Numbered from the stretch's first letter, positions 7,493 to 17,440 are shown. The stretch is 64,000 nt of DNA from Alkalicoccobacillus plakortidis (GCF_023703085.1 NZ_JAMQJY010000001.1:1178001-1242000); one strand, 5' to 3'. The notes: generated from the sequence alone by a model not told the origin. Numbers and translations: made by a program.

Positions 7493-8533
7493 TTACGATT
7501 TCCGATCAGAACGAGAGGTGATACCCGCTTTTGAACGAAATAAATGTAAATTCTCCAATGCTCGTCCTGTTCCAATAGCTACACAATCGAGCGGATCCTC
7601 AGCTACAATAACAGGCATATTTGTTTCATCACTTAATAAACGGTCTAAGTTGCGTAGCAAGGCGCCTCCACCTGTTAGAACAATGCCTCTGTCCATGATA
7701 TCAGCAGCAAGTTCAGGTGGAGATTGCTCCAATGTGTTTTTAACAGCATCAATAATGGTTGAAACAGTATCAGAGAGTGCTTGTGAGATCTCTTGCGCCG
7801 TAACTGTTATGGTTTTTGGTAAGCCAGATACGAGGTCACGACCGCGAATATCCATTTCATTAACTTCTTCAGGAGCATTAGCTGATCCAATTTCAAGCTT
7901 AAGTGTCTCAGCCGTACGTTCTCCAATCATTAAGCTGTACGTTTTTTTAACATATTGAATGATTGCCTCATCCATTTCATCACCGGCTACCCGGATTGAT
8001 TGGCTCGTGACAATACCTCCAAGAGAGATAATGGCCACTTCTGTTGTTCCACCACCGATATCTACAACCATACTACCTGTTGGCTCCCAAACTGGAAGAT
8101 CAGCGCCAATGGCTGCCGCAAAAGGCTCTTCTAGTGTATAAGCTTCCTTTGCACCAGCCTGCTTTGTTGCATCTTCTACAGCACGTTTTTCTACCGCTGT
8201 AATTCCACTTGGCACACATACCATAACAGATGGTTTACGTGTGAAGATAGAACGATTTTTTTGTGCCTGACGAATAAAATACTTTAACATCGTAGCTGTT
8301 GTATCAAAATCAGCAATAACCCCGTCTTTCATAGGACGAATGGCTACAATATTCCCTGGAGTACGTCCGATCATATTTTTTGCATCGTTTCCGACCGCTT
8401 CAATCGAATTTGTATCTGTACGTAATGCAACAACCGATGGCTCTCGCAAAACGATCCCTTTTCCTTTTGTATATACAAGCGTATTCGCTGTTCCTAAGTC
8501 AATTCCAATATCTCTTGAAAACCCACCAAACAT
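7493..8533 (-). CDS. mreB: MreB, actin-like cell-shape protein
   Basis: The protein has 346 residues. The actin-fold nucleotide motifs are intact: phosphate 1 [13 protein letters not shown] (about 9-21), phosphate 2 [15 protein letters not shown] (about 155-169) and adenosine [15 protein letters not shown] (about 285-299). MreB filaments move around the cell circumference and orient lateral wall synthesis. It is the first gene of mreB-mreC-mreD-minC-minD. The 155-bp gap to radC upstream should hold the promoter, but I do not see one convincing match. Confidence 0.97.
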   Translation of the reverse strand: MFGGFSRDIGIDLGTANTLVYTKGKGIVLREPSVVALRTDTNSIEAVGNDAKNMIGRTPGNIVAIRPMKDGVIADFDTTATMLKYFIRQAQKNRSIFTRKPSVMVCVPSGITAVEKRAVEDATKQAGAKEAYTLEEPFAAAIGADLPVWEPTGSMVVDIGGGTTEVAIISLGGIVTSQSIRVAGDEMDEAIIQYVKKTYSLMIGERTAETLKLEIGSANAPEEVNEMDIRGRDLVSGLPKTITVTAQEISQALSDTVSTIIDAVKNTLEQSPPELAADIMDRGIVLTGGGALLRNLDRLLSDETNMPVIVAEDPLDCVAIGTGRALENLHLFRSKAGITSRSDRKS

Positions 8534-8688
8534 CTATGTATCTCCCTTCATGACAGATCCGAAATCATAACCTTTATTATATCGAATAATAAAGGAAAAA
8601 AATAGCCTTATCTTGCCCCAGGAAAGAATATCAGCCTTTTGGTCCGGATCTAACCACAATTTTGCCTATTCTCTCACACATTCTAAGC

Positions 8689-9372
8689 TTATCCTACATG
8701 GCCTTGCTCCTTCAAGCTTATAAATGTGCGATCTCCTATAATAATGTGGTCTAGGAGTTCAATTCCTAACACGCGCCCTGCTTCATACAACCGTTTCGTC
8801 ACATCAATGTCTTCTCGGCTTGGTGTCGGATCACCGCTCGGATGATTATGAAGACAAATAATGGAAGCAGAAGAACGCCTCAATGCCTCCTTAAAAACTT
8901 CCCTAGGGTGCACGATGCTCGCGTTTAAACTACCAATAAAAACCGTATGCCTAAAAATAACTTGGTTTTTCGTGTTTAAATAAAGGCAGACAAAATGCTC
9001 CTGCTTTAGAAAGCGCATATCCTCCATCACCAGATTTGAGACGTCCTCAGGTGAACGAATGGCATACCTTTCTCCCGTCTGCATGTTGTGAATTCGTCTG
9101 CCTAGTTCCATGGCTGCACTTAATTCTACTGCTTTTGCCATGCCTATTCCATCAATTTCACATAGCTCTTCAATTGTTGCTTCCTTTAAAAGTGGTAATC
9201 CATCAAAGTGAGCGAGTACCTTTCCTGCAAGCTCAATAACAGACTCTTTTTTTGTTCCTGTTCTCAGTAAAATAGCGATAATTTCTTGATTTGTTAAAAC
9301 GGCAGCTCCATTTTGAAGCAAACGTTCACGAGGTCGTTCTGTTACGGGGACATCTCGAATGAGGAGCGACAA
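8689..9372 (-). CDS. radC: RadC-family JAB/MPN domain protein
   Basis: The protein has 227 residues. An N-terminal helix-hairpin-helix-like part (EELCEIDGIGMAKAVEL, about 65-85) precedes a JAMM metal site LHNHPSGDPTPSREDID (about 173-189; HxH-x7-S-x2-D complete). The cellular function of RadC is unresolved; the old link with DNA repair in E. coli was withdrawn. It sits between maf and mreB as in B. subtilis. Confidence 0.95.
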   Translation of the reverse strand: MSLLIRDVPVTERPRERLLQNGAAVLTNQEIIAILLRTGTKKESVIELAGKVLAHFDGLPLLKEATIEELCEIDGIGMAKAVELSAAMELGRRIHNMQTGERYAIRSPEDVSNLVMEDMRFLKQEHFVCLYLNTKNQVIFRHTVFIGSLNASIVHPREVFKEALRRSSASIICLHNHPSGDPTPSREDIDVTKRLYEAGRVLGIELLDHIIIGDRTFISLKEQGHVG

Positions 9373-9407
9373 TTCACTTTCTCCTTTCTAACATGCACAA
9401 ATTTTGG

Positions 9408-9986
9408 TTAATCATGTGTTAAAGGTTCAATGGAAAAAGAACGAAGGGTTCTAGCTGTCTCAGCAAGAGGTAGGCCCATTACTGAATAATAATCACCTTG
9501 AATTTCTTTTACTAAGGTTGCGCCAAGTCCTTGGATACCGTATGATCCGGCCTTATCAAAGGGTTCACCAGAATCCAGATAACGGTCGATTTCTTCATCC
9601 GTTAGTTCATACATTTGAACGTTTGTTTGGTTAAAAAAGGAGGTTTCTTTTAAAGAGGACATAATGGTTACACCCGTTAGTACTTGATGTCGTCTTCCGG
9701 ATAACTGTTGTAACATGCTTTTGGCTGCTTGTCGGTCAAATGGCTTGCCAAGAATCACACCATCAACAACCACAATCGTATCCGCTCCAATAACAACAGC
9801 TTCTGGGTGTAAGGAAAATACGGCTTCTGCTTTTTTTCTGGAAAGATGGATTACCGCATCTTCAGGTGACCAATCCGGTTCTAATCGCTCATCTGTTTCA
9901 CTTGTTCTAATTGTGAATTGGTAACGAATTTGCTGAAGTAATTCTTTACGTCTGGGGGAGCTTGAGGCCAAAATAAGTGGTTTCAT
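9408..9986 (-). CDS. maf: Maf, nucleoside triphosphate pyrophosphatase
   Basis: The 192-residue protein starts MKPLILASSSPRRKELLQQI, the Maf signature with the phosphate-binding SSSPRRKELL. It also has VVIGADTIVVVDG (catalytic Asp) and the GSYGIQG motif. Maf hydrolyses dTTP/UTP and modified nucleotides to monophosphates, and in Bacillus is linked to septation and DNA-uptake-related arrest. Its stop lies 35 bp before radC. Confidence 0.95.
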   Translation of the reverse strand: MKPLILASSSPRRKELLQQIRYQFTIRTSETDERLEPDWSPEDAVIHLSRKKAEAVFSLHPEAVVIGADTIVVVDGVILGKPFDRQAAKSMLQQLSGRRHQVLTGVTIMSSLKETSFFNQTNVQMYELTDEEIDRYLDSGEPFDKAGSYGIQGLGATLVKEIQGDYYSVMGLPLAETARTLRSFSIEPLTHD

Positions 9987-10119
9987 GAAGGGACACCTCT
10001 ACAATCGATTTTTCTCTATTGTACAGGCTTGCTTTAAGAATACCAAACTATTACTTATTGAACAATTGATTTTTCAGAAAATTAGATTAAAAATTCTTTG
10101 ACTGTTACATGAGGGTGGT

Positions 10120-10255
10120 AATCTGCAGTCTTGCCGCTACCGGGATGGGCGGGCGTTGAACTAAATCGGCTACGCCGTTTCATTTCAACCCTGCCCGTAA
10201 GTCCCACTGGAGTCGGCCTCCCCCATCCCGTCCGCTTGTGAGAGCGTCTTAATTT
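10120..10255. repeat. Dispersed GC-rich hairpin element, copy A (CCGGGATGG family)
   Basis: Starts AATCTGCAGTC, carries CGGGATGGG (10141-10149) and its inverse CCCATCCCG (10222-10230), and ends TCCGCTTGTGAGAGCGTCT. The right half is nearly identical to copy B at 42628-42782 (GTCCCACTGGAGTCGGCCTC against GTCCCGCTGGAGTCGGCCTC). It could fold as a long hairpin. Confidence 0.85.
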
Positions 10256-10620
10256 TCAACAGATAATCCACTCAGTCCATTTAGTTTTTATTGAAAAATA
10301 GATGAAATTTTAAATTTATTAACTACTCGTCAAAACACTTAGAGAGCAGTGTATGAGTGAATCAACATAGAACGAGCTCGGCGCCATAACGAAACGAATG
10401 AATGCCGAAGCGTACAATTTGAATGAATCGCACAACTATAGAAGAACATCGCTAACTCCTATTAAAAATCAGCACAGACCAGCATAGGACATACATGTAG
10501 TTTCCAAGCGGGACTCATGCCGACTTTCGCAATTGCGTCAGAACAAGATTGCTCACCCTCAGCTTGTAAATACGAATGTATATCTGTAGCATCCCTACTC
10601 TTTGATTATTTACAAACAAA

Positions 10621-10666
10621 AAAACAAACCATTATGTGATTTAAACAACATAATGGTTTGTTTTAG
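10621..10666 (-). terminator. Terminator of the S9 peptidase gene (shared CATTATGT hairpin family)
   Basis: A 17-bp perfect stem joins 10621-10637 and 10648-10664 with a 10-nt loop. The core is identical to the minD terminator. Confidence 0.85.
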
Positions 10667-10708
10667 TTATAGCTAAAAGATTACTGTTCTGGCTTCACTA
10701 TATTTATT

Positions 10709-12664
10709 TTACAAATACTGCTCAAACCATTCACCAATGGCTTCTAACCTTCTTAAGCGTAAGCTTGGTTTGCCACTGCGTGATAGTTCGTGATTTGATT
10801 CTGGGAAGCGAATAAATGTTGTTGTTTTCTCACGACGTTTTAGAGCAATGTACAGCTGCTCAGCTTGTTCGATCGGGCAACGATAATCCTTTTCTCCGTG
10901 TAAAATCAAAAGTGGTGTTTCAATTTGATTGACATAGGCAAGCGGCGAATGTTTCCATAACTTATCTGTGTCGTCTAGGTCCGCTTGTATTTGCCACTCC
11001 GTAAAGTAATAGCCAATATCACTGACACCGTAAAAACTTGTCCAGTTGGAAATCGAGCGCTGTGTGACAGCTGCCTTAAAGCGATTGGTATGACCCACAA
11101 TCCAGTTGGTCATAAATCCACCGTAGCTTCCCCCAGTGACTCCTAAACGTGTTTCATCAATCCAAGCATTCTGCCCCAGTACATAATCAACAGCTGCCAT
11201 GATATCACGATAATCTCCACCACCGTAATCACCTCGTACAGCATTCACAAACTCTTGACCATAACCTAAGCTTCCACGTGGATTGATATAAAGTACGGCA
11301 AAACCACGAGCTGCTAGTGTTTGAAATTCGTGTAGATAGCTGTTTGCATACATCGCATGTGGACCACCATGAATTTCTACAACTAATGGATAGGACTCAC
11401 CATCGCTAAATCCAGCAGGCTTTAACAACCAGCCCTGCAGTTCATGGCCTTCCTCTGATTTAAACCGGACTTCCTCAGCTTGTACAACTTCTACTTCTTC
11501 TAAGAAAGAATCATTACTTGTTGTTAATCGTGTCTGTTCGTCTGTTCCAGGAGAGACATTATATAAATCACCAGGATGCCCTGATTCACTAATACCAGCA
11601 ACTAAAGTCCTGCCATCGGAACTAATGGAGTAGCCATACACATGTTGGTTTCCGGTTAAAATAGCCTCTCTTTGACCATCAACAGTGATTTGATAAATAC
11701 CTACATTGCCTTGCTCTGACACAAGGAATGTTAGTGACAAACTGTCTCCTGCCCAAACGAGTCCAGGATCAACCGTATTTTGAAGGAAATCAGCTGCAAC
11801 AACTGGTCCAAGTTGCACATCCCAGTCACCCGTTAGCTTTGTCCATGTGTTTGTCGCTAACTCAAGCAGATAGATCTCATTCTGAGTGGCATTATCATAC
11901 TCTCTTTCATGAGCACGTACAGCAAGATATTTTCCATCTGGCGACGCACTTGCATCGCTTATCACATGAGTTTGGTCCGTTAGCTGAGTTTGTTCTTTGC
12001 TATCAACTGAAAGAAGGATCAAGTCATTTGTAAAAATAAAATCTGTGTTTTCTTGATTAACCGAGGCTACTATCAGCTGCTCACTGTCGGCTGTCCAATC
12101 AAACAGCGTATAAGAAAGCTCACCGTCAGTCAGCTGAGTGTGCGTTCCTGAATCAATATCAACAGTGAAAATATGTACGTATTCACCCTGCCAAAAGCCA
12201 CTTGCATCTGATTTGTATTTCATTTTGTTCACAACAAGAGGTTCTGGTTTATCCTCTTCTTTTTCAGCTTCAGGAAATTGAGTGCTCGAATACGCGATAC
12301 GGCTCCCATCAGGTGACCAACGAAAATCAGTGACTCCCTTTTTCTCATCAGTCAGTTGTTTAGGCTCTCCCCAACTCCCTAATACGTATAGCTGAGTTGT
12401 GCCTGTTCGATTTGATAAAAACGCAAGTACATCTGCCTTTGGAGACCAGCGTGGCACTCGATTAATATGTTCGCCCTGTGTCAAATATTGATAGTCATCA
12501 GGATTTGCGAGAGACGCTCTAATGAGTTCAGCTGAATATGTATTCTTTTCGTTATGTAGGGTTGTTTCCACATACACAACATGCTCTCCATCATGTGAAA
12601 GCGCAGGTGAAGTCACGCTGCGCAACTGAAGTAGATCTTCTGGTGTCATAACACGTTTACTCAT
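10709..12664 (-). CDS. S9-family serine peptidase (acylaminoacyl-peptidase-like)
   Basis: The protein has 651 residues. The N-terminal ~390 residues form a beta-propeller with repeated SPDG/SPK blades (RWSPKADVLAFLS, RWSPDGSRIAYSS, ASPDGKYLAVRA). The C-terminal alpha/beta-hydrolase domain has the complete triad: Ser in GVTGGSYGGFMTN (about 515), Asp in LHGEKDYRCP (about 595) and His in PESNHELSRSG (about 625). This arrangement is that of the YuxL-type oligopeptidases, which cleave peptides with blocked or free N-termini. No signal peptide is visible, so it should be cytosolic. It interrupts the spoIIB-maf neighbourhood of B. subtilis and has its own terminator, suggesting insertion as a single unit. 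Confidence 0.9.
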   Translation of the reverse strand: MSKRVMTPEDLLQLRSVTSPALSHDGEHVVYVETTLHNEKNTYSAELIRASLANPDDYQYLTQGEHINRVPRWSPKADVLAFLSNRTGTTQLYVLGSWGEPKQLTDEKKGVTDFRWSPDGSRIAYSSTQFPEAEKEEDKPEPLVVNKMKYKSDASGFWQGEYVHIFTVDIDSGTHTQLTDGELSYTLFDWTADSEQLIVASVNQENTDFIFTNDLILLSVDSKEQTQLTDQTHVISDASASPDGKYLAVRAHEREYDNATQNEIYLLELATNTWTKLTGDWDVQLGPVVAADFLQNTVDPGLVWAGDSLSLTFLVSEQGNVGIYQITVDGQREAILTGNQHVYGYSISSDGRTLVAGISESGHPGDLYNVSPGTDEQTRLTTSNDSFLEEVEVVQAEEVRFKSEEGHELQGWLLKPAGFSDGESYPLVVEIHGGPHAMYANSYLHEFQTLAARGFAVLYINPRGSLGYGQEFVNAVRGDYGGGDYRDIMAAVDYVLGQNAWIDETRLGVTGGSYGGFMTNWIVGHTNRFKAAVTQRSISNWTSFYGVSDIGYYFTEWQIQADLDDTDKLWKHSPLAYVNQIETPLLILHGEKDYRCPIEQAEQLYIALKRREKTTTFIRFPESNHELSRSGKPSLRLRRLEAIGEWFEQYL

Positions 12665-12740
12665 TCCAACACGTCCTTTTTCTCAAAATGTTCACACTAC
12701 TAGAATAACAGGTTCTATTCATATGAACAAAATTGAAACA

Positions 12741-13772
12741 CTACATTTCGCTTAAATCTCTCATACTTTTTTTATAAACAAGCATCGCATCTAAGATGAT
12801 TTGTTGTGCTGTCCATTTATCGTCCGAATCAGCTGCTAGCAATTGATTTGATTCTGCTAATTTAGCCATCAGAGTTTGAGCACTCGCTTTCATCTCTTCA
12901 GTTGCCTGTTCCATATCGGTTTCTCGTTGATTTTCGAGTTGTGTTAAATGAGTGGTTAGCACATCTAAATCTTCTTTCTCTGGTGAAGAATCTGCAAGAC
13001 TAAAAGCAGAAACTTCAGCTACTTCGGTTAAATGCTGACCCGCTTTTTGAAACCATTCTGCCGTTTGCTTTTGTTCACCATCTATTTGAACCTCATCCAC
13101 TGAGTAGTTTTTTACATAGACTTCATGACCTGCTTTTTCATACATTTCAGCTAATTGAAGCGCCTGTTCTTTTGAACCTGCAGCTCCTATATATAAAAGG
13201 TCTGTATCTGCTCCCGACTCAATCGTAGCGGCGTAGCCTTCTTGTTTGAGTTTGTTAGAGACTTCTGATCCAGCCTCTTTAGTGGAAAAAGCGCCACCTT
13301 GTATAACAAATAGTTCGTTTGCGGTAGCTTGTTGTTTTTGCTCTTCATCCACCGTTGCAACAGGAGTGGTTCCTGCTTCAATAGCGGGTTCGTTTGTAAC
13401 GTAATTTTTATCTCCAGTTGAGACTGTGAGTAGAACAAAGCCTAAACTAACACCGATTAGAATCGCAGAAGCAACAGAGCCGATTAACATCCAAGGGATT
13501 GTTAGTCCATTTTTCAAAAAGGTTCTAGGCTTTTTTTTCTGAGAATGTGCTGAGATAGGTGCTGTCTGTTTCCGTTCATTCCAATAATAGATCTCTCGTT
13601 CTTCGACTTTTTCAGGTTGCTTTGCTTGTTTTGTCTCTACTACATGATCTGGTTCTGGAAAGACCCACTCCGTTTCCGGCTTTTTTTTCTTTACTTTATG
13701 CTTGTCCACCTGATCACGCCTTGAGCCATCCTTTGAAAACTGTATTGATATCGTCCGTTTTTCTCCTTTCAT
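12741..13772 (-). CDS. spoIIB: SpoIIB-like sporulation protein with SPOR domain
   Basis: The protein has 343 residues. A long basic and Pro/Glu-rich cytoplasmic part is followed by one membrane segment (ILIGVSLGFVLLTVS, about 120-138) and an extracytoplasmic SPOR domain (FVIQGGAFSTKEAGSEVSNKLKQEG, about 178-250). SPOR domains bind denuded peptidoglycan. In B. subtilis SpoIIB is targeted to the sporulation septum and helps septal thinning and engulfment. Its place between the prepilin peptidase/pil genes and maf corresponds to comC-spoIIB-maf in B. subtilis. I chose the ATG at 13772 (GGGGGAA 9 nt upstream); a GTG one codon before is possible. Confidence 0.88.
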   Translation of the reverse strand: MKGEKRTISIQFSKDGSRRDQVDKHKVKKKKPETEWVFPEPDHVVETKQAKQPEKVEEREIYYWNERKQTAPISAHSQKKKPRTFLKNGLTIPWMLIGSVASAILIGVSLGFVLLTVSTGDKNYVTNEPAIEAGTTPVATVDEEQKQQATANELFVIQGGAFSTKEAGSEVSNKLKQEGYAATIESGADTDLLYIGAAGSKEQALQLAEMYEKAGHEVYVKNYSVDEVQIDGEQKQTAEWFQKAGQHLTEVAEVSAFSLADSSPEKEDLDVLTTHLTQLENQRETDMEQATEEMKASAQTLMAKLAESNQLLAADSDDKWTAQQIILDAMLVYKKSMRDLSEM

Positions 13773-13839
13773 CACAAGATTCCCCCTGTTTATCAGCTTT
13801 ATCCTATGTATATGTGTACAAGCCTGTGAGTAGAACGAA

Positions 13840-13884
13840 AGAAAAAAGAAATAACCAACAATCCTTTAAATAGGATCATTGGTC
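13840..13884 (-). terminator. Terminator at the end of the pilMNO block
   Basis: ACCAATGATCCT pairs with AGGATTGTTGGT (stem within 13853-13883) and runs into a T-rich tract on the minus strand (13840-13852). It separates the pilus genes from spoIIB. Confidence 0.75.
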
Positions 13885-13907
13885 GTCATAATGGTGCTTT
13901 TTCATAT

Positions 13908-14700
13908 TTATCTTGGATACAGTGGGTCTGCTTTTTCTGAGTGATCTGGATAAGATCGGTATGGTGCAGATTCACTGAGAGTTTCCGCTAGACTTGGATA
14001 ATAGAAGGACGAAACCATAACATAGAAATCAAAATACTCCGTTTCTACGTCTTCCTCCACACCTGCTTCTTGTTGTTCTTTGTAGCTATCATAGGAGATG
14101 GAATCCACTGATAGAATACGAGGGTATTGCTCTAATTCACGAATGAACTGAGATATGCCATCATAGGTGGAGGTACGAACTTGAACAAGTGCTTGAATTG
14201 GCTCAACATTTGGAATGGTCCAGTCTGCAATTAATGTTGAATCCACTACTGGGGCAGACTCCTCAACACTCTCATCTGGCTCCAAGTCAATATCGGGTTC
14301 CCCCTCTTCTTGCTCTTCTTCTGCGTCGTTAAACGTAATCACTCGGTTAGAAGCTTGGAAAACTCTGATTGCCCTGATAGCTGATCTGTTCAATTTCCAC
14401 ATTTGCAACCGATTCTGCTTGGGTAAAAGCCAAAATCACGTCATCTTCTAGCGGAACCACAGGTAGCTGCTGTTGCAGCGCTGTGCTTGAGAGTACAGGC
14501 TGCTCATCAACAGTGAGTTCCTCCTGATTTTGTAGTGCTTCTAATTCCAATTGAGCAATCGCTACTTCATCCAGTGCAGAACCTAGCTGTAATTGTGCTG
14601 GTTTAATAAATTGCCAATAGCTAAGCAAGCAGCCAATGCCAATGAATCCAACGAGAAAAGTTAACACTACCCATCTTCTTTTGGTCATATAGATTCTCAT
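13908..14700 (-). CDS. pilO: PilO-like type IV pilus inner-membrane protein (frame-disrupted)
   Basis: The first part encodes a short cytoplasmic tip, one membrane helix (WVVLTFLVGFIGIGCLLSYW) and a coiled-coil stretch. The frame then breaks at 14354-14358. If one T of CTTGG is removed there, the sequence reads on as QSFPASNRVITFND into an acidic linker and a ferredoxin-like periplasmic domain (IQALVQVRTSTYDGISQFIRELEQYPR) to 13908. That is the PilO layout, in total about 263 residues. PilO pairs with PilN and, through PilM, forms the alignment subcomplex of type IV pili. The next gene upstream, pilN, overlaps it by 4 nt. Sequence similarity of PilO proteins is low, so the name rests on topology and operon position. 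Confidence 0.78.
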
Positions 14701-15314
14701 GGCGACTCACCTTCCTGAAGCTTGGTCTCTTCTAGGTTCAGAGCGAGTTCATAGGTTGCTTCGTACCGAGGTTTTACTAGCGTATTGCTCGCAACTGTAT
14801 TACCTTGCTCCTCATCGTCAGTGAGTTCTGCCACTGCCTCTGTACCAATATCACTCATCCGAACGGCATCAACAATCGGATTCTGAAATAAAGCATCATA
14901 ATATTGAGCAGCCTCCTGCATCTGGTCAAAGCTGACTGTGACCTCTAGCAAGCCATCTCGTTGATAAAAATAGCGTACAAAAAATCCTCTTTCAGGTAAA
15001 AGCTCAATGAGTTCTGCAGTAAATTCTGAAGTTGGCACACGATATTCATCTAGTTGATGAACGGCATCCTGTAATTGCTGCTCTGGTGTAAGGTCTGTTT
15101 CAATTGTACCTGCCGCAGCCTCTATCTCTACCTTTTGCAACTGCAGCTCCGACACTTCGTTAACAGCAACGGTGCGCTCTCTTTCAAGCATTGAATAATA
15201 CATTAAGAAGATAAAAACAGAGACAAGAACAAAAACAACCGTTAACACTGCTATAAAAAAAGGGGTAATATCGCGTTTATATCGCTCTGGTAATAGATTA
15301 ATTTCTTGATGCAT
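14697..15314 (-). CDS. pilN: PilN-like type IV pilus assembly protein
   Basis: The protein has 205 residues. It begins MHQEINLLPERYKR; the INLLP motif is the diagnostic PilN element that docks into the groove of cytoplasmic PilM. One membrane helix (FFIAVLTVVFVLVSVFIFLMYY, about 19-40) is followed by a coiled coil and a periplasmic ferredoxin-like domain (FTAELIELLPERGFFVRYFYQ). It lies between pilM and pilO with overlaps at both ends (TGATG with pilM, 4 nt with pilO), so the three are translated as a unit. Confidence 0.9.
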   Translation of the reverse strand: MHQEINLLPERYKRDITPFFIAVLTVVFVLVSVFIFLMYYSMLERERTVAVNEVSELQLQKVEIEAAAGTIETDLTPEQQLQDAVHQLDEYRVPTSEFTAELIELLPERGFFVRYFYQRDGLLEVTVSFDQMQEAAQYYDALFQNPIVDAVRMSDIGTEAVAELTDDEEQGNTVASNTLVKPRYEATYELALNLEETKLQEGESP

Positions 15315-16285
15315 CAGCGTACCTCTTTTCTCAGCATTAAGCCAAGGGCATCATAATACCGAGCTGGTACATATGAATCAGTGAAATCTAGCTGAGAGGT
15401 GATCTTCATTTGTGAAAAATAGTCCGTACATTCCTGCACAATGAGATCCATCGCAATCATGTCTCCACTAATCAACATATTCGAAATCTCAACTTCCCCT
15501 TTTAAAACCGAGTATTGATAAAAGCTGATCACTTTTTCAATCTCAGTAACAACCGTGCGAATCTCTTCTCTCAGCGATTCAGAGTCCAATCTCCATTCCA
15601 ACTTGGCCTTCATGAATCACCCAGCGTTCCTCATCATAGGCAAGTGGCCAGGTTCGTGAAAAGAGTGGTCTACCTGAAGCCAAAATGGTAATGTTCACTA
15701 ACGACACATCAAACTGAACGGAGACGGTAAACGGATGACCATCTAGAAGATTTTGCTCATGAAACAAGCGATACGCACAAGCCGACGTTAAATCAGCCGC
15801 ATTTGCTTGTAAGTCTAATTGATCTAGTAATGTTACATACTCATTCATAACGGATTCTTTAGAAATATACAGTAGTAATTCTTTTTTTCTTCATCTTCTC
15901 GCAGTTTTTGATAGTCAAACAAAGGATCTTCAAATGGAAGAACCAAAGAGTCACCTGTATCTATGTATAGTTGTCCTTTTAGTTCTTCATCGGGTACGGT
16001 TGCTGCTACCTCATGCCTACGGATCAGCAGCTGACTGTCTGGCACACAGATCTGGACAGGACTGTTTTTTTTCAATTCCCACTCAGGTTGTTGCAACTCT
16101 AGCAAACGTTTTACTGCTTCTTTATCAACAAGCTTTCCACGATGAATCAAACCTGGTGGAAGATAGACTTCACCATACGTTTGAATGGTTTTCAAATCAG
16201 CTCGTTTACTGCTTACATATCGAATCACATGATCCTTTAAAACCAGTGCATGTCTCTGTTGTTTTCTACCACCAAATATCCCCAT
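15314..16285 (-). CDS. pilM: PilM-like actin-fold pilus assembly protein (two apparent frameshifts)
   Basis: Three consecutive frames together give a protein of about 323 residues, the normal PilM length: residues to KLREDEEKK, then ELLLYISKESVMNEYVTLLD, then RWVIHEGQLEWRLDSESL to the end. The breaks are the seven-T run 15882-15888 (eight needed) and CTTGG at 15602-15606 (CTGG needed). PilM is a cytoplasmic ATP-binding actin/FtsA-like protein that binds the PilN N-terminus. The start at 16285 is chosen because GGGAG lies 8 nt upstream. The gene follows pilD and overlaps pilN. A real pseudogene is possible but would be odd beside intact pilN, pilB, pilT and pilC. Confidence 0.8.
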
Positions 16286-16326
16286 ACCCGATTCTCCCAT
16301 ACGAATTTGATTTATCTATCAATCAC

Positions 16327-17092
16327 CTAAAATAGCACCGTTTCGGTATACCACCGAATCAACGCTTCGCCAAAGAAATAAGCAGTTAGCGCACCTGCAG
16401 CAATAAATGGTCCAAAGGGGATGGGTTGCTTCCGGTCTACCTTTTTTAGCAACTTAGCACCAATGCCAACAATAGCCCCATATGTCGATGCTAGAAATAA
16501 TGTCAAAAGCACTAGCTTCCATCCAAGTACGATGCCTAACACAGCAAACAGCTTAATATCTCCACCACCCATACCGCCGCGGCTAATGATGGCAATCAAT
16601 AAAAGCAGCGCAAAACCAATCAACGCACCTAACCACGAATCCCACCAAGGTGTAAGCGGGGCTGCAACCATCCGCACCAACACGAGTGGAATCGCAAAAA
16701 ATAGTAGAATTTTATCTGGAATAAGCATGTAGCGCATATCACTTACAAAAATAATTGCCAGCATCGAAACGAGTAATAACGCAATAATGGTTTCAGCTGT
16801 CCATCCAAACATATAAAATGAGAACGCAAATAAAAATCCAGTCACTAGCTCTGTTGTTGGGTACAAAAAAGAAATCTTTGTATCACATGTTCGGCAAGAC
16901 CCTCGCTGAAGCAGGAAGGAAAGCACTGGAATTAGCTCTCGCGCTTCAAGAGTACGATCACACTTTGTACAATGAGAACGAGGTGTGACAATCGACTCCC
17001 CAACCGGCACCCGGAGACCCACCACATTATAAAAAGAACCAAACACCAAGCCCTACAAGAGCCAAATAACCTATCACAATACCATCAATCAT
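16327..17092 (-). CDS. comC: Type IV prepilin peptidase / N-methylase (ComC/PilD; one apparent frameshift)
   Basis: This is a membrane aspartyl protease of about 254 residues. Two zinc-binding CxxC pairs (CTKC, CRTC) lie at about residues 40-75. The two catalytic aspartates are in IIFVSDMRYMLIPD and in GGMGGGDIKLFAVLG (the GxGD motif). The peptidase cleaves after the Gly of class III prepilin leaders and methylates the new N-terminus. The 5' end requires removing one base at 17046-17050 (CTTGG for CTGG), which gives MIDGIVIGYLALVGLVFGS with RBS AGAGGTGA and start at 17092. Position matches comC in B. subtilis. Here it would process the pilins of this locus as well as any competence pseudopilins. 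Confidence 0.88.
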
Positions 17093-17258
17093 TTGTTCAC
17101 CTCTACGGCTGAGTTAGTCGTTTTTTCATGAAACTATATACCTATAAGGATAAATGCTTTTTATTGGAAATACAATTGTTTTTATAAAGGAAGATTAGGA
17201 GCCTGAGGCTTCTCTAAAGATACATCACAAAAACTCACGTTCCATTTATTAGTTGAGC

Positions 17259-17393
17259 AGCTCCGCTTCAGGAGGATCCTTCGCTTTCCGCGGGCACGGC
17301 CTCAGCTCCCAAGCGGAAAAGCACCGCTTGAGATCTTCAGACACGTGCTGTTCCCGCAGGAGTCTACGGATCCTCCTTACGCTAATTTTAGTA
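17259..17393. repeat. MITE-like element with GGAGGATCC inverted ends
   Basis: GGAGGATCC (17271-17279) and GGATCCTCC (17368-17376) form inverted ends. A GC-rich interior contains CTTTCCGCGGGCACGG and GTTCCCGCAGGAGTC, which can pair internally. Composition differs strongly from the AT-rich flanks. No transposase is present. I recall similar dispersed sequences from Bacillus genomes but cannot verify it here. Confidence 0.7.
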
Positions 17394-17401
17394 GAAATGA
17401 A

Positions 17402-17440
17402 ACGACGAACGGTCCTATATGTAGGATCGTCCGTCATTTT
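17402..17440. terminator. Hairpin downstream of the pilin gene
   Basis: GACGAACGGTCCTA pairs with TAGGATCGTCCGTC through a short loop, with two G-U type positions. The T-rich tail is on the plus side; for the minus-strand pilin transcript it would act as a weak terminator or as a 3' stabilising hairpin that lowers expression of pilD and beyond. Confidence 0.5.

Larger units (their letters stand above)
9987..10708. other. Gene-free stretch with a dispersed element and a terminator
   Basis: No frame here looks like a gene on either strand. It holds the element at 10120-10255 and the terminator at 10621-10666. The part 10330-10600 has no signal I can name; it could be decayed element sequence (the GCCGACTTTCGC segment near 10520 weakly recalls GCAAGTCGCGAAAG at 42842). 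Confidence 0.6.

Noticed and set aside
17249..17437. 62-codon minus-strand frame in the foldback element
   Set aside because: It runs through the inverted repeat and a hairpin; no start signal and no coherent protein features.
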